Part shown: piece by piece, positions 8,541 to 17,716 of the stretch
Position numbering within the stretch: position 1 is the first letter of the stretch
How the letters are laid out: every line of letters starts with the position of its first letter
Source of the DNA: Trichomonas vaginalis G3
Lineage: Eukaryota > Parabasalia > Trichomonadida > Trichomonadidae
NCBI RefSeq assembly: GCF_026262505.1
Contig: NC_067206.1
Span: forward strand, 7,158,879 to 7,222,878
DNA: 64,000 nucleotides
Reading direction: 5' to 3'
Notes under the pieces: generated by a model
What the model saw: only the letters and a program-made list of their open reading frames with translations
Databases searched by the model: none
What the model was told of the DNA's origin: nothing
Position numbers and translations under genes: made by a program

Positions 8541-11129
8541 CTAATCATTTTGATCCTGAACATTTTGAACTGAAACAAACTCATCAGCATTAAACAGAGG
8601 AATTGTTGTAATGGAAGGATATAAACTACGAAGTTCTTGATAAAAGAAATTCTCTGGGTCGAGTTCTCCTTCAGGAAGTTGTCCACTGAGGAGGAAATTC
8701 GAAACAAAAGCAATATTTTCGTTTTCGAAGTCAATTAAAGTTGAAAGTTTTCTCAAGGCAGTTCCAAGTAAAGCCCTTGGGTAATCGGGTATTATCCATT
8801 CACTTTGACAGAATTCCAACCAATGATTGATGATTTCTTCCGAAGGAATGAAATCTAATTTAATAATCAAAGCAGAAATCAATTCTAAGCCAGAAAGAAA
8901 CTCTATTCCATCTAAATTACATATTTCATCTGCAAAATTGTATATGTTTTCCATGAATGCTTCATTAAAGTCGAAATATAAAATTGATAACGCAAAGAAC
9001 AAACATGATGCCTCTAAATCTATAGAGCCTATTTCATGTGTAATAATATAAGGAATAACCTTTTGTATAAACAATCCTGCTTGGTTATCTGTTATCATTT
9101 TTGGATTTTCAGCGAATTCGACGTTGAATTTCATCATTGAATCATAAATGAAACAACTAAATAATTCGTTGGCATAAATCGAGATCATAACTATGAAGAA
9201 AACCATTGGATTAGGATGGGCATAATAAATTGGAAGAGAGAAAAATGATTCGGCTGTTATATTCTTTTGAGACATTGATTTAAGTATTGATAAGTAAATT
9301 GAACAAAATTTTTGATCAAAATCGCGATAAGATGCAACATATTCAATAATCTGGGTCACGTCCATCACAATTTTATCTACATTATCTATATCTTCATCTT
9401 CATTTTCTGGAATGTTGTTTTCAATGATACTTTTTATGTCTTTGAACTCATTTCGGAATAATTCAAGAATAATATCTTTTCCAATAGATTGATATATACT
9501 AATCAAGGATAATAATGTCTTATTTGACTCCCTGAAGTAGCATCCATTGATATAATCTATTAATTGTTGGGCAATTTCTTGTGTAAGGTATGTTTTGTCT
9601 CCAGAAAGTAGAGAAACGCGGACATGTCTGAAGAATAATGAAATTGCCGATATTTGGACTACAGATCCTTCATCTCCAAAAATTTCTGGAAAATCATTAG
9701 TTCCGAAATAAGGTAAAATTGTACAAATGAGGCATCGATAGAGATAATACATCTCATCAGATATATTTTCAGGCTTTGACTCCCCAAGATAAGCTTCAAT
9801 ATAAGATTTAACTGCATTTGATAAAATTTCTGGTAAAACGTTGGGTTTGGACGGAACAAAAGCTTCGGCAATACATGAATGAACCAACATAGTGACAATT
9901 GTAATTGTTGCAGGCGAAAACAGCCAAGTTTCTGAAGTTAAAATATTCCAAGTAGCAGAATAGATATCAGTATTCTCTGATAATAAACAGTTGATAATTA
10001 TTGAGGCGGGGGTAAATAGTTGATCCGTTTCCATAAGATTAGCCGAAAAATAATGGACATCAAAATATTTTTCGAAAAATCCTTCGTTTTCAACCAAATC
10101 ATCGTCAAATTCGAATGGATAACAACACATTATAAGAGTATTGATTACTGGTTCAATATTTTCTAAATTTTGTAATTTTTCAAAAATGGTATTAAGTAAT
10201 AGAGCTGAAATACCAATATTGTCTTCAAATAATTTGTAATTGTTATTCAGATTATATTGAATGAGTTCGACTAAAGGGCCAAATAATGAATTTGCTAATT
10301 TTTGCGAAAATTCTTCATCCTCTATAACACGTAATATTGTATACAGTAACTTTAATATGCAATTTAGGCAATTCTCGTATTCTGTGATCCTAGCAATTGG
10401 TAATTTTGAATATTCAAAAAAGTTTAGAAAATAGTCATAATTGATCATCTGTTGTAAGCGAATTTCTCGGTCTGTGTTAGCTCCAATATAGATATTGTTT
10501 AATACACTATTCACAACGATCAGAATATAATAATCTTCGTATTTGTTTTCGTATTCAATTTTATCGAATAATTTTTCTGGTGTTTCAGTAAAAGATTGGA
10601 ATATTTCGCATAGCTTTTGGTATTGTTCATTATCTGAAGTAGAAAAAGATATTTTACAAAAAATGGTAGCATATTTGCACTGTAAAAGCAGGTTTGATTC
10701 AAATCCTTCTATAGATTCTATTTCTTGGAGTAATGTTTCTATATAGACTGGATTTTGGGAAGTAATTCTAACAAATATATCTGCAATTTCATCAAATTGG
10801 CTTTCCGAGTTCATAAATATTGCTCTTAACTCGTGGATGACAGATTCTACATCGGAAGTCTGAATTAAATTATTAATTTCTGTTTTTATTAATTTTTTTA
10901 AACTGATTTTAAATATATCTTTGTACTTCATATACCTTGCATCTTGAGTAATTTCATCCGGTAATTCAAGTTTATCTTGTAAATAATATAAAATTTTAAA
11001 AAAAGCATTTTGTGACGTGCAAAGTACAATTTTTTCTTGTTGAACAGCTTCCATTTGTTCTTTAGTGCGTGTGTCTTCTACCAAATGAAATAAAATCTCG
11101 ACAATTTGCTCATTACTTAATTCAGTCAT
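8541..11129 (-). CDS. karyopherin-beta/exportin-like HEAT-repeat protein
   Basis: An 862-aa, almost entirely alpha-helical acidic protein. The first 100 residues resemble the importin-beta N-terminal (IBN_N) region: a run that pairs partner-sized helices, TSQNAFFKILYYLQDKL followed by ARYMKYKDIFKISLKKLI. The rest is HEAT-like helix pairs with frequent Leu/Ile/Phe and acidic loops. Karyopherins carry cargo through nuclear pores under Ran control. I cannot name the subfamily. The ATG at 11129 sits only 46 bp from the ATG of the divergent kinase gene, so the two share a very short promoter region that lacks a clear TCAYW initiator. It could instead be another HEAT-repeat scaffold. Confidence 0.5.
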   Translation of the reverse strand: MTELSNEQIVEILFHLVEDTRTKEQMEAVQQEKIVLCTSQNAFFKILYYLQDKLELPDEITQDARYMKYKDIFKISLKKLIKTEINNLIQTSDVESVIHELRAIFMNSESQFDEIADIFVRITSQNPVYIETLLQEIESIEGFESNLLLQCKYATIFCKISFSTSDNEQYQKLCEIFQSFTETPEKLFDKIEYENKYEDYYILIVVNSVLNNIYIGANTDREIRLQQMINYDYFLNFFEYSKLPIARITEYENCLNCILKLLYTILRVIEDEEFSQKLANSLFGPLVELIQYNLNNNYKLFEDNIGISALLLNTIFEKLQNLENIEPVINTLIMCCYPFEFDDDLVENEGFFEKYFDVHYFSANLMETDQLFTPASIIINCLLSENTDIYSATWNILTSETWLFSPATITIVTMLVHSCIAEAFVPSKPNVLPEILSNAVKSYIEAYLGESKPENISDEMYYLYRCLICTILPYFGTNDFPEIFGDEGSVVQISAISLFFRHVRVSLLSGDKTYLTQEIAQQLIDYINGCYFRESNKTLLSLISIYQSIGKDIILELFRNEFKDIKSIIENNIPENEDEDIDNVDKIVMDVTQIIEYVASYRDFDQKFCSIYLSILKSMSQKNITAESFFSLPIYYAHPNPMVFFIVMISIYANELFSCFIYDSMMKFNVEFAENPKMITDNQAGLFIQKVIPYIITHEIGSIDLEASCLFFALSILYFDFNEAFMENIYNFADEICNLDGIEFLSGLELISALIIKLDFIPSEEIINHWLEFCQSEWIIPDYPRALLGTALRKLSTLIDFENENIAFVSNFLLSGQLPEGELDPENFFYQELRSLYPSITTIPLFNADEFVSVQNVQDQND

Positions 11130-11175
11130 AAAAAAATAAAAAAAATATTTGTCGCCTTTTTTGTTCCAAAAAAAA

Positions 11176-12150
11176 ATGAATATTCAACTTAAAGGGTATG
11201 GTAATCTTACTTTAATTGGTGAAGGTCGTTTTTCTTTTGTATACAAGACACAGAATCAAATGAATAGCCATCTATATGCTGTTAAAGTCATGTCTCCGAA
11301 TTCAAAAATTCCAGAACCAAGTGTAGCTTTTTATCGAGAGATTCAAGCATTATCAGTCGCGAGTCACCCAAATATAGTCAAATTACATGAAGTGGTGCAA
11401 GTACAGCCATCAATTTCCTTAGTTATGGAATATCTTCCATACACGTTATCTCAGGTTGTTCAACTTTCAATACTTCCTGAAGCAATTGTCAAAGGAATAA
11501 TGCTTATGCTGCTCCGAGGGCTTGCTCATTTGCACGAATTAGGAATTATTCATCGAGATATTAAACCTGCAAATTTATTAATGAATCCACAAGGAATTCT
11601 TAAAATTTGTGATTTAGGATTATGCAGAATACTTCCAGAAAAGCTTGCTGGAATAGGAGGAGTAAAAACAGACGATGATACTCATGCTTGGACTTTACAA
11701 GTCGGAACATCGTTTTACAGAGCACCAGAACTTCTTCTTGGTGATAGAGGCTATGGAGAAGCTGTTGATACTTGGGCTGTCGGCTGCGTTATGGCAGAAT
11801 TATTAAATGGGAAGCCTCTCTTTAATGGCCAAGGCGATATCGAACAACTAGGTTTTATATCAGGAATATTGGGTTCCCCTGATGATAAGAAATGGCCTGG
11901 ATTTTCTCAACTTCCAGGTTCTGGCCAGATTTTGTTTAAAGAGAGAGAGCCAGCAAACATAGCAGAGTTGTTCCCCGCATGGAGTCCTGAAGCAGTTGAC
12001 TTATTTAAGCAGTTTATTGTGTACGAACCAGGACAAAGGATTTCTGCAAGAAATGCAATGAAGCACAAATGGTTTTTCGTTGAACCTGTTCCAATAATAG
12101 CTCCATTTGACGGAAAGTCATTTGACCTCCTCAATGCTACGCCAATATAA
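11176..12150 (+). CDS. CDK20/CCRK-like (LF2-type) protein kinase
   Basis: A 324-aa complete kinase. Residues from the ATG at 11176: glycine loop IGEGRFSFVYK (14-24), Lys37 in YAVKVM, Glu55 in YREI, HRD at 126-128, DLG (for DFG) at 146-148, YRAPE at 181-185 with a T-loop Thr near 178. The C-lobe reads AELLNGKPLFNGQGDIEQL, ILGSPDDKKWP, FKEREPANIAELFP and VYEPGQRISA, tracking CDK20 (Chlamydomonas LF2) better than other CDKs. That family controls flagellar length, a natural role in a flagellate. No PSTAIRE helix is present; the equivalent reads EPSVAFYREI. The ORF begins nine codons earlier at a TTG, so I use the ATG. Confidence 0.85.
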   Translation: MNIQLKGYGNLTLIGEGRFSFVYKTQNQMNSHLYAVKVMSPNSKIPEPSVAFYREIQALSVASHPNIVKLHEVVQVQPSISLVMEYLPYTLSQVVQLSILPEAIVKGIMLMLLRGLAHLHELGIIHRDIKPANLLMNPQGILKICDLGLCRILPEKLAGIGGVKTDDDTHAWTLQVGTSFYRAPELLLGDRGYGEAVDTWAVGCVMAELLNGKPLFNGQGDIEQLGFISGILGSPDDKKWPGFSQLPGSGQILFKEREPANIAELFPAWSPEAVDLFKQFIVYEPGQRISARNAMKHKWFFVEPVPIIAPFDGKSFDLLNATPI

Positions 12151-12549
12151 TATATAATTTATTTTTTGTTTTAATAAATTGTTTGACATACTATTCCAAC
12201 AAGGAAGCCATTAAAATTTCCTATGTGAACGCATTACCTTTCTGGCTATAGTTCTTATTTAATAATGCTTGTGTAATTGGAAATGCTTCAATACTAAATT
12301 CTGTTGATTTTTCGAGTGATGGTGATACTACAAAGAAATGCAATTTCAATCGAAGTCGGAAATAAGATCTCTGAAATTAAGATTAAAAAAAATAATTATG
12401 ATAAATTAATGTAGAATTATTGGAATATGATTTCTGTTATTGAGAAGTTCAAAAAATGAAATTTGTCAAAAACAATTTAAGCTTTGAACGACTTTGATGA
12501 TAATCCATACATTAAAGCTGATAGAATCGGTATCCTATTTTTGATCACA
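12151..12549. other. intergenic spacer, 399 bp
   Basis: AT-rich spacer. A short frame from an ATG at 12456 (13 codons) runs into a stop at the edge of the next gene's open frame and may be its displaced N-terminus. Nothing else is supported. Confidence 0.4.
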
Positions 12550-13746
12550 ATGTTTTTTACCGAAAACTTTTGCTTAAGTGTTCCTCCTGAGTTGCCAGAA
12601 ATCGAAAGATTAGAAACTTTTCCTTCTTCAATTGTTTATACTAATATAACTAACCCAGTTATATTAACAAACACAACTAATATATCATTTCGTCAAAATT
12701 ATCCCAATTCCACAAAACAAATAGTGACTTCAGAGCAAACATGGCATATTGTATGTCATTGGAAAAGTTTAATAAGAGAATACACGATATTCTCTCATAT
12801 GAACAGTGTTTATGTTTCAAAAAGAGGAATTGTTCAAGAAGAAAAACTTATATTTCCCAAAAAATATGATAAGACAAAAAAAGAGACAGTTAGAAGTACA
12901 ACTGGATATAGAAAAGCCATTATTGCTATATCAGGAAGTAATACTTATGGACATTTTGTTGCAGATCATTTATGCTCATTAATTTTGATTCCAGCTTCAT
13001 ATTTTATTAATTCTGTAATTCTAATTGCTTTTGATGCAGCCACAGCAAAAACATACTTGAAATGCCTTGGATTACCTTATCATGAAGTTTATTCATTAAC
13101 AGATGAATGGTTTTATGTATCAGAAGCGCATTGGCTTAGGGCAAAAGAGCTAATAAATTCACTTAATGTTGATGGATTACCGAATCTTCAAAAAAAATTT
13201 TATAATTATTTTAATCTTTCGGAAATTGCTCCTACGAAGTACAGAATACTTAATAGAATAAAGGGTATATGGGGAAGAATCAATAATATCGAAGAATTGA
13301 CAGCATTAATTCAAAAAAATTATCCGAAATATGATTTTCAACGTCTAGATGATAAAGTTCCTTATTCAATCTATACTTCATCAAAACTTTTTGCAGAAAC
13401 AAAACTATTAGTCACATGCTCAGGTTCTATTGTTCATAATTCTATATTCATGCATAAAAACACAGGAGTTGTAATTTGTGGCTCAAATTTAATTGATTAT
13501 CCAGAAATAAATATAGGATATTCTCTTGATATATGGATGATTCATACTTTAGGAAATTATCAACATGGAACTATTCCTGAACATGATTATAATATAGAAC
13601 CAGTGATTCCTGCAATATCTTACATGTTATATGCATTTGAAAATAATAGATTCCCTGCTGATGCTTTCAAGAAGTATCGCTATGCTTATAATCTAACAGA
13701 TATAGAGTTAATGGTGCAAAAGGAACAAAAATCAATTCAAAAATAA
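12550..13746 (+). CDS. GT61-like glycosyltransferase, second copy
   Basis: A protein of 398 residues from the ATG at 12550, related to the gene at 6853-8049. Shared marks are YGHFVADHLCSLILIPASYF (the GHxxxD region), a central DEWFYVSEAHWLRAKELINS, and a late CSGSIVHNSIFMHKNTGVVIC block equal to the GAGLTNxxF site. The open frame extends 22 codons upstream to a TTG, and that part includes a basic stretch and half of a hydrophobic segment (RIGILFLIT), so the ATG at 12550 may cut through a membrane anchor. An ATG at 12456 lies in another frame. The N-terminus is therefore either frameshifted or wrongly started. The predicted role is Golgi glycan transfer; donor and acceptor are unknown. Confidence 0.6.
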   Translation: MFFTENFCLSVPPELPEIERLETFPSSIVYTNITNPVILTNTTNISFRQNYPNSTKQIVTSEQTWHIVCHWKSLIREYTIFSHMNSVYVSKRGIVQEEKLIFPKKYDKTKKETVRSTTGYRKAIIAISGSNTYGHFVADHLCSLILIPASYFINSVILIAFDAATAKTYLKCLGLPYHEVYSLTDEWFYVSEAHWLRAKELINSLNVDGLPNLQKKFYNYFNLSEIAPTKYRILNRIKGIWGRINNIEELTALIQKNYPKYDFQRLDDKVPYSIYTSSKLFAETKLLVTCSGSIVHNSIFMHKNTGVVICGSNLIDYPEINIGYSLDIWMIHTLGNYQHGTIPEHDYNIEPVIPAISYMLYAFENNRFPADAFKKYRYAYNLTDIELMVQKEQKSIQK

Positions 13747-13889
13747 CTTGTTAAATATGTTAAATACTTTTTCTTTAGTTGACTAATTCGGCTGGAAATA
13801 TATGTTGAATGCAAACTTTCTTCCAGGATGACTCTCAAAATTTGATGATTATGAAAAGTTTGCGCGTGAAATATGATTTCAGGCCATTA

Positions 13890-13985
13890 AAAATTCATGG
13901 AATCAAGATCTGTTACTTCTTTAACAGTTCAAATGTTTCTGTGAAAATTCCTTCTCGCGATGATGATAATGAAGAATTATCTCAT
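13890..13985 (-). pseudogene. decayed fragment of the 14559-16535 gene
   Basis: The plus strand here reads GGAATCAAGATCTGT, then AACAGTTCAAATG, TTCTGTGAA and TTCCTTCTCGCG. This lines up with 15233-15320 (GGAATCAAGATCTGT, GAACTGTTCAAATGG, TTCTGTGAAC, TTCCTTCTCTCG), inside the coding region of the minus-strand neighbour. It is a short, diverged duplicate in the same orientation with no open frame of its own. Confidence 0.55.
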
Positions 13986-14330
13986 TATTGAAATTATATA
14001 TAATAAATGCATATAAGAATGGCTTTCTTGGTATAATGAAACAATTCGAATTTTTTCGAGCATAATGTATTGCATGCTCATAAGAATATTTAAGTTGAAG
14101 TTTTTATGTGCAAAAAATAAATCAAATCAAATTTAATAATGAAATGATGAAGGCGAAACTTTCAAGCTTGCTCTCAAACTTTCCCACGTTTGTTTGCTGG
14201 TGGCATAGACTGTTTTTCACAGTATTGATTAATTTTTCTGAAGTTATATTAAAAATGAACTCGTCTGAATTAATAGATATTGACCTGTTTTGCATATTTT
14301 TTAATTTGAGATCATTTTTTTCGAGGAATT

Positions 14331-14457
14331 TAAGGAAACACTTACTCCCCTATTGCATAGCCTTCAATGCGAATGTTTAAAGATAAATTTCAATGATGCT
14401 TCACGTCAGTTGTCAGAAATTTGAATTAAAGTCAGATGGGCGTAAATTCAGACTTTA
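14331..14457 (+). mobile_element. 126-bp MITE, degenerate copy
   Basis: Aligns end to end with the intact MITE at 55305-55430: CCTTCAAT, GATGTTTAA-type, AAATTTCAATG, GCTTCACG, AGTTGTCA, TTGAATTAAAGTC and GATGGGCGTAA blocks occur in the same order. The terminal inverted repeats have eroded (left reads TAAGGAAACACTTACTCCCC), so it is an old insertion. Confidence 0.75.
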
Positions 14458-14558
14458 GAGATATTGAATTTGACTACTATATATTGTAGTCAGCTTGCCT
14501 TGTATACATAAAAAAAAGTATATTAATTGTTTTCATGATAATAATACAAACAAAAATT

Positions 14559-16535
14559 TTATTGAGTAGTATGCATTAACATTGCTAGTTTTTGATTTCT
14601 TAATGCGATTAAATCTTCAGCTTTTCTTCTCCTGATGACTAGTTCATCACCAGTAGTTTCTCTCAGCATCCTTGCAATATATCTAACTCCATCTATTGAG
14701 TTGTTCAAATCTTTCCTCAAATCTTCCAAAATTGTCTGTCTATGTATTCCTCCTCCAGCCGTATCACCCAATTTGAGGAAGTCCTTGAGACTTGAATACG
14801 CTCTGTTGTATACTTCAATAGTTCTAAGCGCTTCTTCCCAAAGATCTAAAGATTCACTCAACTTTCCTGATTCTTCCAAGTCATGGGAGTATTTCAACAC
14901 CATATCAAGCTTATCGATGATTCCGAAACCAATTGAGTCCCAAATCTGCTCCAATCTGGCGTGAACTTTAGATTCACCTTTATCTGGTGGCAAAGACAAC
15001 AAATATACCATGGCGTCCTTGTTCTGACCAGCAACTTCATAGTTCTGCTTGACTTTGATGTCTTCAAGCTTCGGTTCGACCAATACAATCGGCTCATTTG
15101 GCGGAGTTGACTGATTGAAGACCATTTCTTCTCTGGTAGGCTTCCTGACGTTCTTAGGTTGTGGTTCGAGGTTCAATGCGATGAAAGGAAGAGGATCGTG
15201 AGATGAATTATTTTGACTCGTCAAAAACTCGACGGAATCAAGATCTGTGATCTTCTTGAACTGTTCAAATGGTTCTGTGAACTTTCCTTCTCTCGAGGCT
15301 AATGGATCATCCATTTCCCAGAAATTTCGGTGTAATGAAGAAAGTTCTTGTTTATTTGGCTTTGGAACTGGTTTCGGAGGGGCTTCTTGTTTCTTACGTG
15401 TTGTCTTGTTGCCGAGGATCATTATTTTCTTCTTCTGAGGTATTTCCAACTTTTTAATTGGAGTGGTTTGTTGAGTTTTTGGTCTGGCGGGCGTAGAAGC
15501 AGGTGTTCGATCAAATGCAACTGAGTCAAGTTGTCTCCTGGCTTCCGTAACAGAGTTATGTAGTGTTTGGGCAAATTTTGCAAAGTATGAATCGTCAAGA
15601 AACGCAGAACTCGGTCTGTAAGAGGGAGGAAGCGACGTAACTGGTGAAGATGTGCCCTCGTATACTTTTTGGAGAATTTCGTTGTCGAATTGACGAGTTT
15701 TGACCTCTTTTAGTTGGACAAATGCGGATTTCTCAATTGGTTTCTCGACTTTGACGGGTCGTGGTACTTTGACGCCTATTGCTTCTTCGAGCTTACGAGA
15801 TATCTTATTGAAATGGACGAGTTTGAGATCAAAAACGTTTTTAATAATCATTTTTCGGATTTCTATAACTTCGTTGTAGAATTTCTTAGTAGAATCGAGT
15901 AGTTGCTTTCGCGTTCTCTTTCTGTATGTGAATTCGCCTGCTAATATATGAGACCTTGCTATTGTTCCAACTTTTGAATTAAATTTATCGACCCAAATGA
16001 TAATATCGTTGGTATATATAAAAGGTAATTGTTCGATGAGTTTTATTGATTCAACTACGATATTCATAGTCACTAATTCTTGATATTCTGGCTCATTCAT
16101 GTATCCTTTATCTTCTAAGTCTTGATCTTCTTTAACTAGGGCCTTTTTTGGACGGGCAGCTGCACTCCTAATCGAATTCTTGTATACACTTAATGGATCA
16201 TCCCTTGGAATACCGCCCAAATCAACGAATCCACGATCTTGTAAATGAAAAACGTAATTTGCTGCTTTTTTGATGGATGAATTAGGACTTAATGGTTCTT
16301 CTATCTTCTCGTCAACTGGTAGAGTAAGGGGATAGCCGTATTTAAAATGTAAAAATTCTTTTCTTTCACCAGATATTGGTGGAACATCAGATTTCAATGC
16401 TTTGGATCTATCTTCAAACATTGCCTTTGTTTTCAGATAAATCTCTGCTGGTTCTTCGTTATCTTCATCCATATCTAAATTTTTTGAAAAAACGGTTTTT
16501 ATTTTTTGTAAATTTTTGACAAATTTATATAACAT
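14559..16535 (-). CDS. hypothetical 658-aa protein, Pro-rich middle and helical ends
   Basis: Not recognised. Residues 1-21 are basic, and a second ATG at 16472 (MDEDNEEPAEIY) is an equally good start. The N-terminal third is mixed helix, the middle (about 300-450) is rich in Pro, Thr, Ser and Lys (TPASTPARPKTQQ, PPKPVPKPNKQ) and is probably disordered, and the last 130 residues are regular helices (YSHDLEESGKLSESLDLWEEAL, then LEDLRKDLNNSIDGVRYIARML) that could form a coiled coil. No signal or membrane span is seen. The composition would suit a cytoskeletal or axonemal scaffold, but this is inference. A decayed fragment of the same gene lies downstream at about 13890-13985. Confidence 0.65.
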   Translation of the reverse strand: MLYKFVKNLQKIKTVFSKNLDMDEDNEEPAEIYLKTKAMFEDRSKALKSDVPPISGERKEFLHFKYGYPLTLPVDEKIEEPLSPNSSIKKAANYVFHLQDRGFVDLGGIPRDDPLSVYKNSIRSAAARPKKALVKEDQDLEDKGYMNEPEYQELVTMNIVVESIKLIEQLPFIYTNDIIIWVDKFNSKVGTIARSHILAGEFTYRKRTRKQLLDSTKKFYNEVIEIRKMIIKNVFDLKLVHFNKISRKLEEAIGVKVPRPVKVEKPIEKSAFVQLKEVKTRQFDNEILQKVYEGTSSPVTSLPPSYRPSSAFLDDSYFAKFAQTLHNSVTEARRQLDSVAFDRTPASTPARPKTQQTTPIKKLEIPQKKKIMILGNKTTRKKQEAPPKPVPKPNKQELSSLHRNFWEMDDPLASREGKFTEPFEQFKKITDLDSVEFLTSQNNSSHDPLPFIALNLEPQPKNVRKPTREEMVFNQSTPPNEPIVLVEPKLEDIKVKQNYEVAGQNKDAMVYLLSLPPDKGESKVHARLEQIWDSIGFGIIDKLDMVLKYSHDLEESGKLSESLDLWEEALRTIEVYNRAYSSLKDFLKLGDTAGGGIHRQTILEDLRKDLNNSIDGVRYIARMLRETTGDELVIRRRKAEDLIALRNQKLAMLMHTTQ

Positions 16536-16629
16536 TTTTGAGTCAATCTATGCATGATATAACAGCCTTGAACGAATACAGATCATGCTTGTCTGAATGT
16601 GAAATGTACAGTTTCAAGCAAAATCAATA

Positions 16630-17559
16630 ATGACATGGATATCAGATAATAAAACTGTTATTATTTTTGATGCTCCTTCTGTTTTGCCCAAACAAACATT
16701 TCACAAAGCTGATTGTGTTCATTTCAAAGTTTTTGGTACTGTTACAGAGGTTCCAGATCAATGCTTTTTTGATTATAAATTTCTTGAAACACTTGAGCTA
16801 CCAGATTCAATTACTAAAATTGGAAATTCAATTATCGAAAAAACATTGATTAAATCATTTCATGTTCCTTTAAATTGCAAATCAATCCATTCAGCAGGAT
16901 CTTTTGATTGGACCTTCACTCTCGAAGAGTTTACTATTAGTCAAGAATCTAATTATTTTTCCGTTATTGACGGAGTATTGTATGATAAAGCAGTTAAAAT
17001 TTTGATGTGTTATCCGAGTGGTAGAAAATCCCCTGTTTACACTGTCCCTTACGGTGTTGTTTCATTTCAAACTGCTTCTTCCAACTGTATATCACGTTTA
17101 AAGAGATTTATTATACCTCAAACAGTTACTGATGGATCTAATATATTATTTAACTGCACAGTTCCAGATATAGAGATTATCATATATAGATTTCCTTGGC
17201 AAGGAAAAAATACATTTCCAACTGGATCTAATGCATTTCAAAGTATGACTAACTATGGAAGAGATAATCTCACGTTCATAACATCTGAATATTATTCAGA
17301 GTATTACGAATTCAATTCAACTGTTCGTTTGTTTGGATTAAACAATAGGAAGAGCATTAGATATTCAGATTCATTCTTCTCTCTTCTCACGACAATCAAA
17401 ACAGTTGATGTTTCGAAAAGTTTTGTTTCTGTTTTGACTACAGGATTCTCAAATTCCCCGAATGCAGTGATCAACATTGAAAAAGAAAGTACGAGACTTC
17501 CCAATCACTGTTTCTATCATATATCAATTTCATATATGTTAGTTTTTATTTTAATTTGA
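16630..17559 (+). CDS. BspA-like leucine-rich-repeat protein, C-terminally truncated
   Basis: A 309-aa protein with LRR_5/BspA-type repeats: LETLELPDSITKIGNSIIEKT, LIKSFHVPLNCKSIHSAGSF, YFSVIDGVLYDKAVKILMCYPSG, and VPYGVVSFQTASSN. The DGVLYDK block is a hallmark of the BspA group, greatly expanded in trichomonads and often surface-bound for adhesion. No signal peptide is visible, and it ends abruptly in SISYMLVFILI with no recognisable membrane anchor plus tail. Downstream, 17579-17650 repeats a piece of the gene's last LRR (17405-17470), showing that the 3' end has been rearranged. It is probably a truncated family member. Confidence 0.75.
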   Translation: MTWISDNKTVIIFDAPSVLPKQTFHKADCVHFKVFGTVTEVPDQCFFDYKFLETLELPDSITKIGNSIIEKTLIKSFHVPLNCKSIHSAGSFDWTFTLEEFTISQESNYFSVIDGVLYDKAVKILMCYPSGRKSPVYTVPYGVVSFQTASSNCISRLKRFIIPQTVTDGSNILFNCTVPDIEIIIYRFPWQGKNTFPTGSNAFQSMTNYGRDNLTFITSEYYSEYYEFNSTVRLFGLNNRKSIRYSDSFFSLLTTIKTVDVSKSFVSVLTTGFSNSPNAVINIEKESTRLPNHCFYHISISYMLVFILI

Positions 17560-17578
17560 GAAAATTAAACAAACAAAT

Positions 17579-17650
17579 AGTAAATGTTTCAAGAAGTTTT
17601 GTTTCTGTTTTGACAACGGGATTCTCAAACTCTCCAGATATTTGAGAGTA
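17579..17650 (+). pseudogene. duplicated BspA LRR fragment
   Basis: AGTTTTGTTTCTGTTTTGAC followed by GGGATTCTCAAACTC repeats 17416-17460 of the upstream gene with few changes, then runs into a stop (TTTGAGAG). It is a remnant of the lost 3' part of the LRR array, or a local duplication. Confidence 0.6.
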
Positions 17651-17716
17651 ATAGTAAATTGACTCTCTGAGTTAATTTTTAAAATATCAATCAAAAAGAA
17701 AGAAACTTTTTAAGAC

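Larger units (their letters stand above)
13747..14558. other. intergenic spacer holding decayed fragments
   Basis: 812 bp without an intact gene. It contains a decayed fragment of the neighbouring 658-aa gene (about 13890-13985) and a degenerate copy of the 126-bp MITE (14331-14457). Short frames here (60 and 90 codons) are by-products of this debris. Confidence 0.6.
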
